NCBI GenBank assembly: GCA_015179045.1
Contig: WHUZ01000039.1
Location: 310,001 to 374,000 of the forward strand
From: Kalaharituber pfeilii
Lineage: Eukaryota > Ascomycota > Pezizomycetes > Pezizales > Pezizaceae
Length of the DNA: 64,000 nucleotides
Direction: 5' to 3'
A program made the translations under genes and the position numbers. Every line of letters begins with the position of its first letter. Within the stretch, counting starts at the first letter, position 1. A model generated the notes under the pieces. The model saw only the letters and a program-made list of their open reading frames with translations. It searched no databases and had not been told where the DNA came from. This document shows, piece by piece, positions 62,069 to 64,000 of the stretch.

Positions 62069-64000
62069 ATTTCGAAGAGGTGGAGGATCTCGTGGAAGAT
62101 ATGAAGGAGTGGGACGGGGAAAAGAAAGGGGAGTGGCTCGGAGGACTACCAGGGGAGACCCCGTATGAGAAGCTCCTGAGCTTGAAGGAGAGGCACAGCC
62201 GGGAGGTGAGAATATGCAGAAGGAGTAAGAAGTGGTGGTCCAAGAAGTTAACGGGCCTCCGGAAGAAGGTGTCGGCAGAGGGGAGAGGGGGGGTGGGTCA
62301 AGGGGCGAAGGGGATGGACCCAGAGAGATATGAGAGATGGAAGGAGGCGAAGAGGACCCTCAAGGCGAACATTAGGAAAGAAAAGGAGGAGTGCTGGAGG
62401 GCCTTCGCAGAGGAGATGGGGGAGAAAGACCCGTGGGCAGTTGCCAGGGTAGCAAAGGACCCATGGAGGTTGAAGGCAACAATGGGGAAGCTAACAGGGG
62501 AGGAGGGGGAGGAGCTGAGGACGGATCGAGACAAGTGCTCCACACTGGTCTCGAGGAACTTTCAGTGGGAAGAGAGGCAGAATGGGGAGGAGGGAGAGGA
62601 GGAGAGGGGGGAGGGAGAAGGACCGGGATATGAAGTGGAAAAGATTGTGGGTATGCTAGAAGATGCCCTCAGGGGGACGAGCAACGTGTCGGCGCCGGGA
62701 CCCGATGGAGTCTCATACAAGCTCTTGAAGCTGGTGATGAAGACGCCATTAGGAAGAGAGCTAATGACACAGATGGCGGAAGAGATGGCGGCGGGGAGGA
62801 CCCCGGAAGAGTGGCAGTTAAGCAAGGTAGTCATGATTCCGAAGCCGGGGAAGGACAAGTCCCAGGTGAGGAGTTGGAGACCGATAAACCTGATTAACTG
62901 CGTGGCGAAGTTGGGAGAGAAAGTGGTGGCGAACGAGTTGCAGAAAGCAGACCAGCTCTTCCACCGACATCAATTTGGCGGCAGAAAAGGGCGAAATGCT
63001 GCGGAAGCGATGATGAGAGCGGTTACCAAAACCCAGCGGTGCCTGGCAAGGAAGGGGGGGTCGGTTTGGAGCCTAGACGACGTAAGGGGGGGCTTCAACA
63101 ATGTGAAAGGGGAGGAGGTGTTGAGAAGGATACAGGGAGACAGGATGGCTAGGAGGTGGGGAGGGTGGTTAAAGGGTTTTTTCAGGAGAAGAAGGTTCAC
63201 AGTGGAATGGGATGGGGTGATTAGGGGGGAGGGGAGAGCGAACGTGGGGGCGCCGCAGGGTTCGCCGTTGTCACCGGTCATTTTTCTCATATGGCTGGCG
63301 CCGATGCTGGAGGACCTGGAGGAGACGTTGAGAAGAGAATGTCCGGAGGTAGAGTGCGAGGTCCCGTCATACGTGGATGACATTAATGTGACGGCGTGGG
63401 ACTGGGAAGGGACGAGGGACCTAGAGAGATTGAGAGTAAAGCTGGGAAGGATCACGGGGGAGGTGGCGGAGAGGTGGGGGGTGCCTTTGGAGAAAATGAA
63501 GCATGAGGATATCGTGTTTGGTAAGGGGAAGAGAAAGAGAAAGGAGGTGGAGAAGGTGAAATGGCTGGGAGTAATCTTCGATGCGACTCTAGACTTCGAC
63601 TTCCATTGGAAGGCGAGGATAGAGAAGGCAAGAAAGCTCGCGGGTGCTATGATGGGGGTGGGCGCGGGGCAGTGGGGAATGAGCCCACGGAGTTGGAGAC
63701 AATTATACACGGGAATGATAAGGGCGGTGATGATGTGGGGTTCGGAAATAGGGTGGAGAGGGCAGAAGGAATGGAGAAGGGAGATGGAGAAAATTCAGTA
63801 CCAGGTACTGAAGAAGGCCACGGGCGCTGTCCACGGAGCAGCGATGCAGAAAGTCAACTGGATCGCCGGAGTGGAGAGTGCGGAGACAGCTTTAGATGCG
63901 GCGCAGGCGAGGCTGGTGGCAAGGAGTATAGGGGATCCGGAGGGATGCGGGGATATCTGGACCGCGGACTTCAGGGGAGAGGGGGATGTGGAGGAGAGAG
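62069..64000 (+). CDS. LINE ORF2: reverse transcriptase (partial, right edge)
   Basis: Open to the end of the window. Linker rich in Lys/Arg/Glu, then APGPDGVSYKLLKLV, SWRPINLINCVAKLGEKV, SLDDVRGGFNNV (motif A Asp), GAPQGSPLSPVIF (motif B), SYVDDINVTAW (motif C YVDD, about 63369-63400), KVKWLGVIFDATLDF (thumb entry), and the thumb region through WIAGVESAETALDAAQARL. Catalytic residues are intact. It belongs to one protein with the endonuclease but for the G-run frameshift. RNase H and knuckle, if present, lie beyond the window. Confidence 0.9.

Larger units (their letters stand above)
58917..64000 (+). mobile_element. Long Tad-like LINE, runs off the window
   Basis: The most complete retrotransposon here: RNase H/ORF1 fusion, gag-like ORF1 with a CCHC knuckle, ORF2 with endonuclease and reverse transcriptase. 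It starts immediately after the A-run of another element and continues past 64000. Confidence 0.9.

Overview
The window looks like an accessory, transposon-riddled region of a filamentous ascomycete (Pezizomycotina; a truffle or cup-fungus relative is possible but not shown). Grounds: short spliceosomal introns (46-135 bp, GT..AG), a NACHT/ankyrin STAND gene with a fungal N-terminal domain, a DUF4360-type secreted protein, an OTT_1508-like deaminase, a frataxin copy, and non-LTR retrotransposons carrying RNase H as in the Tad clade. No bacterial operons, tRNAs, rRNAs or CRISPR arrays were recognised.

Retrotransposon terms used below. Lineage A LINEs end ORF2 in a CSCG-type zinc knuckle; their 3' ends read CCCTGCCATGGCGAACAGC, then AAGCGGGGTCACGTGA and an A-tail (subtype C: CCCTGCCATAGGCTGGTAGC). 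Lineage B LINEs end ORF2 in a CRWCG knuckle; their 3' ends read CGCCATAGCCCACAGGGCGG, then GCGATTAATGATAT and an A-tail. At least twenty copies or fragments are present. Many are tails of only 34-80 bp with perfect 9-16 bp target duplications, and many are nested in other elements or genes.

Layout. 1-9.4 kb: a terminal-inverted-repeat element, LINE tails, one intact secreted-protein gene (2.5-3.1 kb), a long foldback element (5.0-6.5 kb). 9.4-14.8 kb: two damaged copies of a convergent gene pair (coiled-coil protein on +, acidic protein on -), split by LINE insertions. 14.8-19.0 kb: nested LINE-C / hAT / LINE-B block. 19.0-22.2 kb: ankyrin gene, decapitated by a LINE and hit by two LINE tails. 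22.5-29.3 kb: dispersed repeats (family F and a diverged LTR-like repeat). 29.4-34.7 kb: an apparently intact nine-exon NACHT-ankyrin gene with about 20 nearly identical ankyrin repeats. 37.4-39.3 kb: dead deaminase gene carrying an hAT MITE and a LINE tail. 41-49 kb: family F copies, a dead frataxin gene, old RNase H remnants. 49.1-50.9 kb: complete TA-flanked foldback element with arms of about 720 bp. 52.7-53.7 kb: intact five-exon secreted-protein gene. 56.7-58.7 kb: 5' part of a second STAND gene ended by a lineage C LINE. 58.9-64.0 kb: the longest LINE (ORF1, endonuclease, reverse transcriptase), with an RNase H domain fused in frame to the front of ORF1; it runs off the window.

Only three cellular genes look functional: the DUF4360 secreted protein, the NACHT-ankyrin receptor-like protein and the small cysteine-rich secreted protein. 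The rest of the gene content (ankyrin protein, deaminase, frataxin, second STAND protein, convergent pair) is broken by insertions, frameshifts or stops. All intron and domain calls were made by reading the sequence; no search was run.
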